Source of the DNA: Arenimonas sp.
Lineage (GTDB): Bacteria > Pseudomonadota > Gammaproteobacteria > Xanthomonadales > Xanthomonadaceae
Assembly: GCF_022842045.1 (NCBI RefSeq)
Contig: NZ_JALHQI010000001.1
Coordinates: forward strand, 78,101 to 142,100
Direction of reading: 5' to 3'
Length of the DNA stretch: 64,000 nt
Shown: piece by piece, positions 49,587 through 59,289 of the stretch
Layout of the letters: every line of letters starts with the position of its first letter
How positions within the stretch are numbered: position 1 is the first letter of the stretch
Notes under the pieces: generated by a model
Database searches by the model: none
What the model was told of the DNA's origin: nothing
The model's input: only the letters and a program-made list of their open reading frames with translations
Made by a program: the position numbers and the translations under genes

Positions 49587-50571
49587 GGGGCGGGCTCCAA
49601 TCGGCCAAGCGCTGCTGCAGGGTGGTGAACAAGGCATCGGGGAGCGCGGCGCGGACCGGCACGGCCCAAGCATCCGGCAGGTCGAAGGCGGCGCACTTCA
49701 CCGCATCCTTCTCGGTCATCAGGCGCGGGGCCGGTGGCTCGAAGGCCAGCTCGGCCGCGCTGAAACCGTGGTGGTCCGGGAACGGGTGTTCGACCGGCGC
49801 GAGCCCTTCGGCGCGCAGCGCGTCGAAGAAGCGCGCCGGGTGGCCGATGCCGGCGATGGCGTGCACCGGCTGAGCGGCGAATTCGGCCAGCGGGCGCGAT
49901 GCGCCGCCGGCCAGCGGAACCGCCTCGCCCAGCGCCAGCTGCATCGGCCATTCGCCGGGTGCGGCCTGGCCGCCGTTGGCGATGCGATGGTCGACGCGAC
50001 GACCGGCGGGTTCGCGCAGCGGCCCGGCGGGAATGAGGCGGCCATTGCCGTGCCGGCGTTCGCCGTCCACGACCTCGATCTCGATGTCGCGGCCAAGGCG
50101 AAGGTGCTGCAGGCCGTCGTCGGCGATCACCAGGTTGCAGCCCTCGGCCAGCAGGCGCTTGGCCGCGGCCACGCGGTCGCGGTCCACGAATACCGGCAGC
50201 CCGGTCTGGCGCGCGATCAGCAGTGGTTCGTCGCCGCATTCGGAAGCGGCCATGCCCGGCGTGACGCGCACCGGGGCGCGCGAGCGGCGGCCGTAGCCGC
50301 GGCTGACGATGCCGGGACGCCAGCCGCGCTCGGCCAGGCCGCGCGCCAACGCGATGGTGAGCGGCGTCTTGCCGCTGCCGCCGGCCACCAGGTTGCCCAC
50401 CACGATCACCGGCACCGGCAGCCGGTGCACGCGCTTCCAGCCGCGCCGGTAAAGCCAGGCACGCAGCGACACGAGGCTCCCGTACAGCAGCGCCAGCGCA
50501 CGCAGGCCGGGGCCCGGCGCCACGCCGCCGTACCAGCGCCGCAGCAGCCAGTCCGCCAGCGCGGCCTTCAC
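49573..50571 (-). CDS. lpxK: Tetraacyldisaccharide 4'-kinase
   Basis: Phosphorylates the 4' position of the lipid A disaccharide. The 332-residue kinase has an N-terminal membrane-associated helix and the Walker A segment [14 protein letters not shown] at about 59-72. The GTG start overlaps the msbA stop (GTGA). Membrane-peripheral enzyme, next to the lipid A flippase that exports its downstream product. Confidence 0.95.
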   Translation of the reverse strand: MKAALADWLLRRWYGGVAPGPGLRALALLYGSLVSLRAWLYRRGWKRVHRLPVPVIVVGNLVAGGSGKTPLTIALARGLAERGWRPGIVSRGYGRRSRAPVRVTPGMAASECGDEPLLIARQTGLPVFVDRDRVAAAKRLLAEGCNLVIADDGLQHLRLGRDIEIEVVDGERRHGNGRLIPAGPLREPAGRRVDHRIANGGQAAPGEWPMQLALGEAVPLAGGASRPLAEFAAQPVHAIAGIGHPARFFDALRAEGLAPVEHPFPDHHGFSAAELAFEPPAPRLMTEKDAVKCAAFDLPDAWAVPVRAALPDALFTTLQQRLADWSPPHDPA

Positions 50572-52325
50572 CCGGCCTCCGTCTCGCGGAACTGCATGCG
50601 GTGCAGGTGGGCGTACAGGCCGCCGCGCGCCAGCAGTTCGGCGTGGGTGCCCTGCTCCACCAGCTTGCCGGCGTCGAGCACCAGGACCTGGTCGGCATGC
50701 TCGACGGTGGACAGGCGGTGCGCGATCACCAGCGTGGTGTGCTCGGGGATCAGGCGGTTGAGCGCATCCTGCACCAGCCGCTCGGACTCGGTGTCGAGCG
50801 CGGCGGTCGCTTCGTCCAGGATCAGGATCGGCGCGTCCTTGAGGATGGCGCGGGCGATGGCGAGGCGCTGGCGCTGGCCTCCCGAGAGCAGGCCGCCGTT
50901 CTCGCCGATGCGCGCGTCCATGCCGCCCGGCAGGCGGTCGATGAACTCGGCGGCGTTGGCGGCCTCGGCGGCCGCGCGGATCCTGGCCGGATCACCGCCC
51001 GCGGCCTGGCCGTAGGCGATGTTGGCGGCGATGCTGTCGTCGAACAGCATCACCCGCTGGCCGACGACGGCGATCTGTCGGCGCAGGTCGACCAGGCGGT
51101 ACTGTTCGACCGGCACGCCGTCCACCAGCACGGCGCCGGCCGTGGGTTCGTAGAAGCGCGGCAGCAGGCGGATCAGGGTGGACTTTCCGCTGCCCGACCG
51201 GCCCACGATCGCCGTGACCGTGCCCGGCCGTGCGCGGAAGGAGATGCCCGACAGCGCCGGCGCCTCCTGGCCCGGGTAGCTGACCGACACGTCGCGGAAC
51301 TCGATCTCGCCGCGGGCGTGCAGCAGCGGCATCGTGCCGCGGTCGGGTTCGTCGGGTTCATCGAGGATGGCGAACAGGCGGTCGGCGGCGGCCACGCCGC
51401 GCTGCACGAGGCTCTGCACGTTGGTGATGCGCTTTAGCGAAGGCAGCATCGCCATCATCGCCGTGAGCATGGCGACGAAGCTGCCGGCGTCCATCCGGCC
51501 CTTGGCGGCTTCGCTGCCGGCCACCAGCAGGATCACCGCCAACGCGGTGGCGGCCAGCACCTGCACCACCGAGGAGGCCGCCGCGCGGGTGGACTCGACC
51601 TTGATGCTCAGGCCCAGGTTGCGGTTGATCAGCGCGGTGTAGCGCGCCAGCTCCGACGCCTGCGCGCCGTAGACCTTCACTTCCTGCTGGGCCGACAGCG
51701 CCTGTTCGGCCGACTGCGCCATGTTGGCGACGCCGTCCTGGATGCCGCGGTTGATCTGCCGGTACCGGCGGCCGACCACGCCGGAGATGGCGGCGATCAG
51801 CGGCGCCACCACCAGCATCACCAGGGTCACCCGCGGGCTGTACCAGAACATCACGCCCAGCAGGCCGATGATGGTGAGGCTGTCGGTGAGGATGACCTTG
51901 ATGGCGTCGGAGCTGGCCTGGGTCACCTGCTCGGTGTCGTAGTTCAGGCGCGAGACCATCGAGGGCACCGGCTCGGCGTCGAAGCGCGAACTGGGCAGGC
52001 GCAGGTACTTCTCGAGCACCTCGGCGCGCAGGTCGCGCACCACGCTGCGGCCGGCGCGGGCCATGCCGTAGTCGGTGCAGAACGTGGCCAGGCCGCGCAG
52101 CACGAACAGGCCGATGATGACCAGCGGCAGCGTCCAGCGCACCCCGGGGTCGCGATCGACGAAGGTGCCGTTGATCATGGGCTCCATCAGCCAGGTGAAG
52201 GCCGAGGCCGCGGCCGCCTCCAGCACCATGCCGACGCCGGCGGCGCCCAGGAAGAACGAATACTTTTTCGCCCGCCCCAGCAGGCGGCGGTAGACGGCCC
52301 AGGCCGAGGTCTCGGGCTGGCTCAA
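50568..52325 (-). CDS. msbA: Lipid A export ABC transporter, ATP-binding/permease protein
   Basis: Flips the lipid A core across the inner membrane. The 585-residue half-transporter has six transmembrane helices in the first 320 residues and a nucleotide-binding domain with Walker A GRSGSGKSTL, signature LLSGGQRQRLAIAR and Walker B LILDEATAALD. The start is TTG at 52325, overlapping the exbD TGA (TTGA). Confidence 0.95.
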   Translation of the reverse strand: MSQPETSAWAVYRRLLGRAKKYSFFLGAAGVGMVLEAAAASAFTWLMEPMINGTFVDRDPGVRWTLPLVIIGLFVLRGLATFCTDYGMARAGRSVVRDLRAEVLEKYLRLPSSRFDAEPVPSMVSRLNYDTEQVTQASSDAIKVILTDSLTIIGLLGVMFWYSPRVTLVMLVVAPLIAAISGVVGRRYRQINRGIQDGVANMAQSAEQALSAQQEVKVYGAQASELARYTALINRNLGLSIKVESTRAAASSVVQVLAATALAVILLVAGSEAAKGRMDAGSFVAMLTAMMAMLPSLKRITNVQSLVQRGVAAADRLFAILDEPDEPDRGTMPLLHARGEIEFRDVSVSYPGQEAPALSGISFRARPGTVTAIVGRSGSGKSTLIRLLPRFYEPTAGAVLVDGVPVEQYRLVDLRRQIAVVGQRVMLFDDSIAANIAYGQAAGGDPARIRAAAEAANAAEFIDRLPGGMDARIGENGGLLSGGQRQRLAIARAILKDAPILILDEATAALDTESERLVQDALNRLIPEHTTLVIAHRLSTVEHADQVLVLDAGKLVEQGTHAELLARGGLYAHLHRMQFRETEAG

Positions 52326-52744
52326 GGCGTGGCCTCGGGGGTGGTGGCGATCGAGATCTTGCGGAAGCCGGCCTGGCCCAGCGCGTCCATCGCCGTCACC
52401 ACCGACTGGTGCGGTGTGCGGGCGTCGGCGCGCAGCACCACCGGCCGCTCGCGGTCCTCGCCGGCGACGCGGGTGATGGCTTCGCGCAGCGAACCGACGT
52501 CACGCTTGAGCACCTCGTCGTTGCCGATGAAGAAGCGCCCCTCGGCGTCCACCAGGATCGTCAGCGGCTCGCCCGGGTCGATCTCGGAGTTCGCCTGCGA
52601 CTGCGGCAACACCAGCTTCAACGCCGAGCGCTGGTCGAAGGTGGTGGTGACCACCAGGAAGATGATCAGGCAGAAGACGACGTCGATCAGGGAGACCAGG
52701 TTGATCTCCGGCTCGTCCGGAACCCGGCCGGTGCTCAGCCTCAT
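52322..52744 (-). CDS. exbD: ExbD/TolR family proton-channel subunit
   Basis: A 140-residue protein with one N-terminal transmembrane helix containing the essential Asp in LVSLIDVVFCLIIFLVV, followed by a periplasmic domain. Works with ExbB to use the proton gradient. The ATG overlaps the exbB TGA. The place between comEC and msbA is typical of this ExbBD pair in pseudomonads and xanthomonads; it is not next to a tonB gene. Confidence 0.92.
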   Translation of the reverse strand: MRLSTGRVPDEPEINLVSLIDVVFCLIIFLVVTTTFDQRSALKLVLPQSQANSEIDPGEPLTILVDAEGRFFIGNDEVLKRDVGSLREAITRVAGEDRERPVVLRADARTPHQSVVTAMDALGQAGFRKISIATTPEATP

Positions 52745-53391
52745 GCTTCGCTCCGCTTCGCGCGCGGGGCCTTCGCCGGCGGCGGCGCCGAGCCCTCGTC
52801 GAGCGCGTCGAGCAGCGCGGTGGCCTGCTTCTCCATGTCCACCACGTAGCCGGTGACGCGACCGCGCAGGTAGCGGTGGAACATCACGGCCGGGATCGCC
52901 ACGCACAGGCCCGCCGCGGTGCTGATCAGGGCCTGGCCGATGCCGCCGGCGAGGCGGTTGGCATCGCCCACGCCGGCGGTGAGGATGTCCAGGAACATCT
53001 CGATCATGCCGAACACGGTGCCCAGCAGGCCCAGCAGCGGCGTGACGGCGGCGATGGTGCCGAGCGTGTTGAGGAAGCGCTCCATGCGGTGGGCGACGTG
53101 GCGGCCGACGTCCTCGATGCGCTCCTTGATCAGTTCGCGCGGGCGGTGGCGGACGTCGAGGCCGGCGGCCAGCAGCTCGCCCAGCGGGGAATTCTTGCGC
53201 AGCACGTCGATGTGCTTGGGATCCAGCGCCCGGCCCCGGGCCCAGTCGCGCACTTCCTCGCCCAGGCCGGGCGGCAGCACTTCCTTGCGACGCAGGCTCC
53301 AGAATCGCTCCAGGATGATGGCCAGGGCCAGCACCGCCAGGAGGATGATCGGCAGCATCACCCAGCCGCCCGCTTTGATCAGTTCCAGCAC
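52741..53391 (-). CDS. exbB: ExbB/TolQ/MotA family proton-channel subunit
   Basis: A 216-residue inner membrane protein with three transmembrane helices (about 10-30, 100-125 and 145-170) and the conserved TPLLGLLGTVFGMIEMF and ISTAAGLCVAIPAVM segments. The GTG start follows the comEC stop by three bases. Partner of the downstream ExbD. Confidence 0.92.
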   Translation of the reverse strand: MLELIKAGGWVMLPIILLAVLALAIILERFWSLRRKEVLPPGLGEEVRDWARGRALDPKHIDVLRKNSPLGELLAAGLDVRHRPRELIKERIEDVGRHVAHRMERFLNTLGTIAAVTPLLGLLGTVFGMIEMFLDILTAGVGDANRLAGGIGQALISTAAGLCVAIPAVMFHRYLRGRVTGYVVDMEKQATALLDALDEGSAPPPAKAPRAKRSEA

Positions 53392-53394
53392 GCC

Positions 53395-55815
53395 TCACCT
53401 TTCGGGTTCTTGCCTGGCGATAGCATAGCCTGCCCCGACGGGACCGGCATGGCGCCAGTAGCGCGGGCGGTCCTGGCGCCGGCGTTCACGAAGCTGCACC
53501 CCGCCCTCGCCCAGCCGCAGCGCGATCGCACCGCTGCCGGCGCTGTCGTGCAGCGCCACGCCATAGCGGGCGTAGCGGGCCAGCACGAGCGGCTTGGGCA
53601 GGCCGAAGCGGTTGCCCTCGCCCACCGCCAGCAAGCCGGTGCCCGGCCGAACGGCGGCGAGGAAGTCGAGGCTCGAGGACGTGTCGCTGCCATGGTGCGG
53701 CACCAGCAGCACGTCGGCGCGGATCCGCGCAGGCGGCAGCTTGGCCAGGCGCGCTTCGACGTGGCGGCCGATGTCGCCAGCCAGCAGCGCGTGGTGGCCG
53801 CCGGCGCTGATGCGCAGCACGCAGGAGCTGTCGTTGCGCAGGTAGGGAAAGTGCGGCGTCGGATGCAGCACTTCGAAATCCACGCCATCCCATCGCCACC
53901 GTTGCCCGGCCACACAGGCCTGCATGCCGGCGCCGGCCCAGCCTTCGGGCGCCATCACCACGGGCGGCGCGTAGGCGCGCCGGACCGCGGGGGCGCCGCC
54001 GGCGTGGTCGTTGTCCCCGTGGCTGAGCACCAGGCGGTCGAGTTGCGAAACGCCCAGGGCCCGCAGCGCGGGCACCACCGCGGCTTCGCCCAGGTCAAGG
54101 CCATGCGGCGGCGCCGGGCCGGCGTCGTAGAGCAGTGCGTGGTGGCGCGTGCGCACCAGCAGCGCCAGGCCTTGGCCGACGTCGAGCAGGTGCAGGTCGA
54201 CCTCGCCCGGGGCGGGCTTGTCCAGCGCGGGCCAGAGCAGCGGCAGCAGCACGAGCGCGGCCAGCGGCTTGCCGGGGACCGTTCGCGGCAGCAGCAGCCA
54301 GAACGCGCCCAGCAAGGCGAGCGCCGTGGCGGCCAACCCCGGTTCGGGCAGCCAGGCCAGGGCCGGCGGCCAGCGCGAAACCCACTCCAGCGCGTGCCAA
54401 AGCCACTGCATCAGGTCCGCGGCCAACTGCCAGCACAGGTCGGCGGCCGCCGGCAGCAGCGGTTCGAAAGCGAGGCCGAGCAAGGCCAGCGGCACCACGA
54501 CCAGGCTGATCCACGGTATGCCGACCAGGTTCACCAGCGGGCCCGGCAGCGAGGCCTGGCTGAAGAACCACACGCTCAGCGGCAGCAGCCCCAGCATCGC
54601 CACCACCTGCGACGCGAGGAAGGGCCGCAGCCACCCTTCGCCCGGACGAAACGGCAGGCACCAGGCCAGCCAGGCGACCCCGAGGAAGCTGAGCCAGAAA
54701 CCCGGCGCGAGCACGCTGGCCGGATCCGCCACCAGCACGCCGACTGCGGCCAATGCCAGCGACTGCGCCAGGGTTTGCGGCCGGCGCGCCAGGCGGGCCA
54801 GCACCACCGCGGCGATCATCAGCAGCGTGCGCACGGTGGGCAGTGCGAACCCGGCGAGCGCGGTGTAGGCGCCCGCCAGCAGCAGGGCGACGAACGCGCT
54901 GCCTTGCGGGCGTGGCCACCGGCGCCCCAGCGCGGGGAACATCGCGTAAAGCAGGCGGCCCAGTCCCGCGCCGAAGCCGGCCACGAGGCCGACATGGAAT
55001 CCCGAGATCGCGATCAGGTGGGTGAGACCGGTGGCGCGCAGCACCTGCCAGTCGTGGTCGTCGAGCCCGCGCGTATCGCCGAGCGCCAACGCCGCGACGA
55101 ACCGCGCCGCGGGTCCGGGCACTGCGGTGGCGATGCGCTCCGACAGCCCGGCGCGCAACCGGTCGAGGCCACCGCCGGGACCGAGCTGCCGGGCGGCCCC
55201 GGCGTCGACGACGTAGCCGGTGGCGGCGATGCGTTGCTCGATGGCGCGCCGCTCGAAGTCGAAGCCGCCGGGATTGAGCAGGCCGCGCGGCGCACGCAGC
55301 CGCACCGGCAGTTGCCAGCGGCTGCCGGGTTCGATGACCGGCAGCGCCTGGCCCGGGCGCACGAACCAGCCGAGGCGAAGCTTGCTGCCGGCCGCGAGTC
55401 CCGCGGGACCAGCTTCGACCTCGAACTCGAAGCGCACGGCGTCGGACGCCGATACGGGCAGCCCGCGCACCTGTCCAACGACGACCGCGTCCTCGCCCGA
55501 GCGCGTCGCCGGCCATTGCGCCTCCAGCGTGGCCCGCCCCTGCAGGCAGGCCAGCGCCAGGCCGATGAGCAAGGCACCGAACAGGCGCGATGGACCCGGC
55601 CGCCACCAGGTCCAGAGTCCAAGGCCAAGCACGGCGACCGACGCCGCGTTGCCCGGCAGTCCGGGGAAGCGCTGCACCAGCAGGACGCCTGCGAGCAGGC
55701 AGGCGGCCACCGCCGGTCCGCAGCGCGACGGCGCGGCGTCGATGCGGGACGGTTCCTCGCAGGGAACTGGCGGCGCGCGGGGCGACGCCGGCGGTGGCGG
55801 CGCACGGCCGCGCAA
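53395..55815 (-). CDS. comEC: DNA internalisation competence protein ComEC/Rec2
   Basis: Inner membrane channel that takes up single-stranded DNA in natural transformation. The roughly 806-residue protein has a DUF4131 region, the competence domain with many helices (about 205-480; includes LTHLIAISGFHVGLVAG), and a C-terminal metallo-beta-lactamase domain with LSHGDNDHAGG and PHHGSDTSSS. The start at TTG 55815 is uncertain; the first 30 residues are low-complexity Pro/Ala/Arg. It lies between lolD and exbB. Confidence 0.9.
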   Translation of the reverse strand: MRGRAPPPPASPRAPPVPCEEPSRIDAAPSRCGPAVAACLLAGVLLVQRFPGLPGNAASVAVLGLGLWTWWRPGPSRLFGALLIGLALACLQGRATLEAQWPATRSGEDAVVVGQVRGLPVSASDAVRFEFEVEAGPAGLAAGSKLRLGWFVRPGQALPVIEPGSRWQLPVRLRAPRGLLNPGGFDFERRAIEQRIAATGYVVDAGAARQLGPGGGLDRLRAGLSERIATAVPGPAARFVAALALGDTRGLDDHDWQVLRATGLTHLIAISGFHVGLVAGFGAGLGRLLYAMFPALGRRWPRPQGSAFVALLLAGAYTALAGFALPTVRTLLMIAAVVLARLARRPQTLAQSLALAAVGVLVADPASVLAPGFWLSFLGVAWLAWCLPFRPGEGWLRPFLASQVVAMLGLLPLSVWFFSQASLPGPLVNLVGIPWISLVVVPLALLGLAFEPLLPAAADLCWQLAADLMQWLWHALEWVSRWPPALAWLPEPGLAATALALLGAFWLLLPRTVPGKPLAALVLLPLLWPALDKPAPGEVDLHLLDVGQGLALLVRTRHHALLYDAGPAPPHGLDLGEAAVVPALRALGVSQLDRLVLSHGDNDHAGGAPAVRRAYAPPVVMAPEGWAGAGMQACVAGQRWRWDGVDFEVLHPTPHFPYLRNDSSCVLRISAGGHHALLAGDIGRHVEARLAKLPPARIRADVLLVPHHGSDTSSSLDFLAAVRPGTGLLAVGEGNRFGLPKPLVLARYARYGVALHDSAGSGAIALRLGEGGVQLRERRRQDRPRYWRHAGPVGAGYAIARQEPER

Positions 55816-55852
55816 TCCCGCTCAGCCGCGGGCGGGCGCCGTCCGGAGGGAA

Positions 55853-56566
55853 TCAGGCGATGACATCGTCCCCGAGCGGCTGCAGTCGTCCCCGGGTCAG
55901 TTCCAGGGTCCGATCCAGTCGCCGCGCCAGGCGGCGATCGTGGGTCACCATGACCAGGGCGGTGCCCAGGTCGCGGTTGAGCTCCAGCATCAAATCGAAG
56001 ACCGAGGCGGCGGTCTTCTCGTCGAGGTTGCCGGTGGGCTCGTCGCCCAGCACGCAGGCCGGGCGCGTCACCAGGGCGCGCGCGACCGCGGCGCGCTGGC
56101 GCTCGCCGCCGGAGAGTTCGCCCGGCTTGTGGCCGAGGCGATGGCCCAGGCCGACGCGCTCGAGCAGCCGCTGCGCGGGTTCCCTCGCCTTTTCGACCGC
56201 GTCGCCGCGGATCAGCAGCGGCATCATCACGTTCTCGAGCGCGGTGAACTCCGGCAGCAGGTGGTGGAACTGGTACACGAAGCCCAGGGTCCGGTTGCGC
56301 AGCTCGCCACGCTGGCGCTCGCCGAGCGAGAACATGGCTTCCCCGGCGACATGCACCTCGCCCGACGTGGCGTGGTCCAGCCCGCCGAGCAGGTGCAGCA
56401 GGGTGCTCTTGCCGGCGCCCGAGGCGCCGACGATGGCCACGGTTTCCCCGCGGCGCACCTCGAGGTCGAGGCCGTCGAAGACCGGCGTGCGCAAGTCGCC
56501 CTCTTCGTAGGTCTTGCCCAGCTTCGAGCAGCGGATGACGACGTCCATGCCGGGAACCTTATTCAT
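55853..56566 (-). CDS. lolD: Lipoprotein-releasing system ATP-binding protein
   Basis: The ATPase subunit of the complex that extracts lipoproteins from the inner membrane. The 237-residue protein has Walker [19 protein letters not shown], the signature [16 protein letters not shown] and Walker [13 protein letters not shown], and the LolD-type [19 protein letters not shown] segment. Start ATG 56566 overlaps the lolC TAA by eight bases; ATG 56548 with an AAGG site is an alternative. Confidence 0.94.
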   Translation of the reverse strand: MNKVPGMDVVIRCSKLGKTYEEGDLRTPVFDGLDLEVRRGETVAIVGASGAGKSTLLHLLGGLDHATSGEVHVAGEAMFSLGERQRGELRNRTLGFVYQFHHLLPEFTALENVMMPLLIRGDAVEKAREPAQRLLERVGLGHRLGHKPGELSGGERQRAAVARALVTRPACVLGDEPTGNLDEKTAASVFDLMLELNRDLGTALVMVTHDRRLARRLDRTLELTRGRLQPLGDDVIA

Positions 56567-57803
56567 AGCGAAGCGCCGTGGCCGGGTCGGTGCGCGAGGC
56601 GCGCCAGGCCGGGTAGATGGTGGCCAGCAGGCAGAGCACGAAGGCCACGGCGACCACCATGGCGACGTCCGAGGCCTGCACCAGGGTCGGCACGCCGCTG
56701 ATGTAGTAGACGTCGGACGGCATCAGCTCGGCGCCCAGCAGGCCTTCGAAGAAACGCACCACGTGCGAGAGGTTGCTGGCCAGCAGCACCCCGCCCACCG
56801 TGCCCACGGCGATGCCGACGACGCCGATCACCAGCCCCTGCACGATGAAGACCCGCATCACCGCTCCGGGCGACATGCCCAGCGTGCGCAGGATGGCGAT
56901 ATCGGACTGCTTGTCCTGCACCAGCATCACCAGCGACGACACCAGGTTGAAGGCGGCGATGGCGATGACCAGCGTGAGCAGGATGAACATCACCGTCTTC
57001 TCCATCTTCAGCGCGCGGAAGAAGTTGGCGTTGTCGCGCATCCAGTCGCGCACCCGGTAATAGCCGTCCATCTTGTCGGACAGGTCGCGCGCCACCGGCC
57101 AGGCCTCCCAGAGGTCGTCCAGCTTCAGGCGTACGCCGGTGACGCCCTCGCCCATCCGGCCCAGCCGCTGCGCGTCCTGCAGGTGCACCAGCGCCATGCC
57201 GAGGTCGTATTCCTGCGCGCCGGCCTCGAAGATGCCGACCACGTTGAAGCGTTTGGCCCGCGGCAGCGCGCCCAGCGGCGTCACGGTGGATTCGGAAATG
57301 AACACATTGACCGCATCGCCCGGGCCCACGCCGAGCAGGATGGCCAGCTCGCGCCCGAGGATGATGTTGAACTCGCCCGGCTGCAGCTGGTCGAGCGAGC
57401 CCTGCTTCATCATGCCGGCGATTTCGGACACCTTGGGCTCATGCGACGGCAGCACGCCACGGACGATGGCGCCGCGCCGCTGGCGCCCCTGCAGCAACGC
57501 CTCGGTTTCGATGTAGGGCGCGGCGCCGACCACGCGCGGGTCGGCATCGGCCAGCGCGACGGCGCGCGGCCAGTCCTGCAGCGGCCCGTCCACGCCCGAG
57601 ACGGTGGCGTGCGCCACCATGCCGAGGATGCGGTCGCGCAGTTCCTGCTGGAAGCCGCTCATCACCGAGATGGTGGTGATCAGCGCGATGACGCCGATGA
57701 TGATGCCCAGGATGGACGCCATCGAGATGAAGGAGATGAAGCCGTTGCGCCGCTTGGCGCGCAGGTAGCGAAGGCCGATCGAGAATGGCAGGGGCTGGAA
57801 CAT
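56559..57803 (-). CDS. lolC: Lipoprotein-releasing ABC transporter permease (LolC/E family)
   Basis: A 414-residue FtsX-like permease with four transmembrane helices (about 25-50, 270-295, 318-340 and 378-398) and a large periplasmic domain after the first. The N-terminal [21 protein letters not shown] is the LolC/E hallmark. Only this one permease lies beside lolD, so the complex may be the LolDF type with two identical permeases; a separate lolE elsewhere is not excluded. It lies six bases after ygfX. Confidence 0.92.
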   Translation of the reverse strand: MFQPLPFSIGLRYLRAKRRNGFISFISMASILGIIIGVIALITTISVMSGFQQELRDRILGMVAHATVSGVDGPLQDWPRAVALADADPRVVGAAPYIETEALLQGRQRRGAIVRGVLPSHEPKVSEIAGMMKQGSLDQLQPGEFNIILGRELAILLGVGPGDAVNVFISESTVTPLGALPRAKRFNVVGIFEAGAQEYDLGMALVHLQDAQRLGRMGEGVTGVRLKLDDLWEAWPVARDLSDKMDGYYRVRDWMRDNANFFRALKMEKTVMFILLTLVIAIAAFNLVSSLVMLVQDKQSDIAILRTLGMSPGAVMRVFIVQGLVIGVVGIAVGTVGGVLLASNLSHVVRFFEGLLGAELMPSDVYYISGVPTLVQASDVAMVVAVAFVLCLLATIYPAWRASRTDPATALRYE

Positions 57804-57809
57804 GGGGTC

Positions 57810-58253
57810 CTAGGCGGGCCAACGGGCCAGCGGGTGTCCGGTGAGGGGGCCGGCCGCCGCCGCCAGCACGAGCTGGCGACGCAGGCCAGGCGACAGGGTA
57901 TCCGGCCACCAGCAAAAACGCTGCAACCTTCCATGAACGTCGCGCGCCGTCAGCACGGCGAGGGGGCCGCGCAGGTGCAGGCGTGGCGCATGCAGGACCT
58001 GGCCGCCGGCCTCGAGCGGGGCGTCCCCGCCGGCCCAGGCGAGCACGCAGGGCGCCCTGCCCGCCTCCCGTTGCGCCAGGCGCAAGGCCTGGGCCAGCGC
58101 CAGCGTCGCGGCGGGGAACTTCAACGGTGGGGGAAAGCGGCTCGCCAGCACCGATGCGGCGGCCAGCAGCCCCAGCATCACCAGCGCGATGCCGAGGACG
58201 CGCGAGGGACGCCAGTCAAGGCGGAAGATCGAGGATGCGGGTGACGAGGCCAT
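57810..58253 (-). CDS. YgfX-like small inner membrane protein
   Basis: A 147-residue protein with one or two N-terminal hydrophobic segments (about 20-45) and a small basic beta-rich domain with [14 protein letters not shown] and [18 protein letters not shown]. This matches YgfX (CptA), the partner of SdhE in enterobacteria, reported as a toxin acting on FtsZ and MreB there. It overlaps the sdhE gene by 38 bases, the same neighbour. Sequence similarity is weak, so the call leans on context. Confidence 0.6.
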   Translation of the reverse strand: MASSPASSIFRLDWRPSRVLGIALVMLGLLAAASVLASRFPPPLKFPAATLALAQALRLAQREAGRAPCVLAWAGGDAPLEAGGQVLHAPRLHLRGPLAVLTARDVHGRLQRFCWWPDTLSPGLRRQLVLAAAAGPLTGHPLARWPA

Positions 58254-58482
58254 CGAGCGAGGCGTCCTCCGGCCGTTCCCGGCCCATGAACCATCGCCAG
58301 AGCTTATCGTCCTCGGTGTCGAGCAGCCGCAAGAAAACCGCCCGTTCCGCGTCGGAAGCCGCCGGCCAGCGGGCGTCGAGATAGCGCAGCATCAGCTGGT
58401 CGAGCTCGCGCATGCCGCGCCGGCAGCGCCAGCGAAGCCGCCGCAGCTCGGCGGCTTCGCGTTCCGGGTCGCGGGCTTCCAC
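58216..58482 (-). CDS. sdhE: Succinate dehydrogenase assembly factor SdhE (FAD insertion)
   Basis: An 88-residue protein that helps attach FAD covalently to SdhA. The family motif RRGMRELD lies near residues 21-28 and the closing [14 protein letters not shown] near 57-70. It starts five bases after sdhB, so assembly factor and enzyme share a transcript. Confidence 0.94.
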   Translation of the reverse strand: MEARDPEREAAELRRLRWRCRRGMRELDQLMLRYLDARWPAASDAERAVFLRLLDTEDDKLWRWFMGRERPEDASLDGLVTRILDLPP

Positions 58483-58487
58483 GGGGC

Positions 58488-59270
58488 TCAGGCACCCCGG
58501 CGCTGCAGCATCAGCTTCTTGATCTCGCCGATCGCCTTGGCCGGGTTCAGCCCCTTCGGGCAGGTGCGGGCGCAGTTCATGATGGTGTGGCAGCGGTAGA
58601 GCTTGAACGGGTCTTCAAGCTCATCCAGGCGCGCACCGGTGTCCTCGTCGCGCGAGTCGATGATCCAGCGGTAGGCCTGCAGCAGCACGGCCGGGCCAAG
58701 GTAGCGCTCGCCGTTCCACCAGTAGCTCGGGCAGCTGGTCGAGCAGCAGGCGCACAGGATGCACTCGTAAAGACCGTCGAGCTTGGCGCGGTCCTCCTTC
58801 GACTGCAGGCGCTCCTTGGCCGGCGCCGGGCTCTGCGTGCGCAGCCAGGGCTTGATGGACGCGTACTGGGCGTAGAAGTGGCTCAGGTCCGGCACCAGGT
58901 CCTTGATGACCGGCATGTGCGGCAGCGGGTAGATCGGCACTTCCTTCTTGCCGCACTCGTCGATGCCCTTGGTGCAGGCCAGGGTGTTGGTGCCGTCGAT
59001 GTTCATCGCGCACGATCCGCAGATGCCCTCGCGGCAGCTGCGCCGGAAGGTGAGCGTAGGGTCGATCTCGTTCTTGATCTTGATCAGCGCGTCCAGGACC
59101 ATCGGGCCGCAGCTGTCCAGGTCCACTTCGTACGTGTCGGTACGCGGGTTGGCGCTGTCGTCCGGGTTCCAGCGGTAGATCTTGAAGGTCCGCACGTTCT
59201 TCGCGCCGGCGGCGGCGAAATGCTTGCCCTTGGTGACCTTTGAATTCTTGGGGAGGGTGAACTCAGCCAT
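58488..59270 (-). CDS. sdhB: Succinate dehydrogenase iron-sulfur subunit
   Basis: A 260-residue electron-transfer subunit. Ligands of the three clusters are visible: [16 protein letters not shown] with a later LAC for [2Fe-2S], [12 protein letters not shown] for [4Fe-4S], and [14 protein letters not shown] for [3Fe-4S]. Cytosolic face of the inner membrane. It starts 19 bp after sdhA. Confidence 0.97.
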   Translation of the reverse strand: MAEFTLPKNSKVTKGKHFAAAGAKNVRTFKIYRWNPDDSANPRTDTYEVDLDSCGPMVLDALIKIKNEIDPTLTFRRSCREGICGSCAMNIDGTNTLACTKGIDECGKKEVPIYPLPHMPVIKDLVPDLSHFYAQYASIKPWLRTQSPAPAKERLQSKEDRAKLDGLYECILCACCSTSCPSYWWNGERYLGPAVLLQAYRWIIDSRDEDTGARLDELEDPFKLYRCHTIMNCARTCPKGLNPAKAIGEIKKLMLQRRGA

Positions 59271-59289
59271 TGTCAGGTGTCCTGGGCGA

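Noticed and set aside
52876-55863. A 995-codon plus-strand frame
   Set aside because: Antisense shadow of exbB and comEC; low-complexity Gln/Arg/Gly sequence with no domain.
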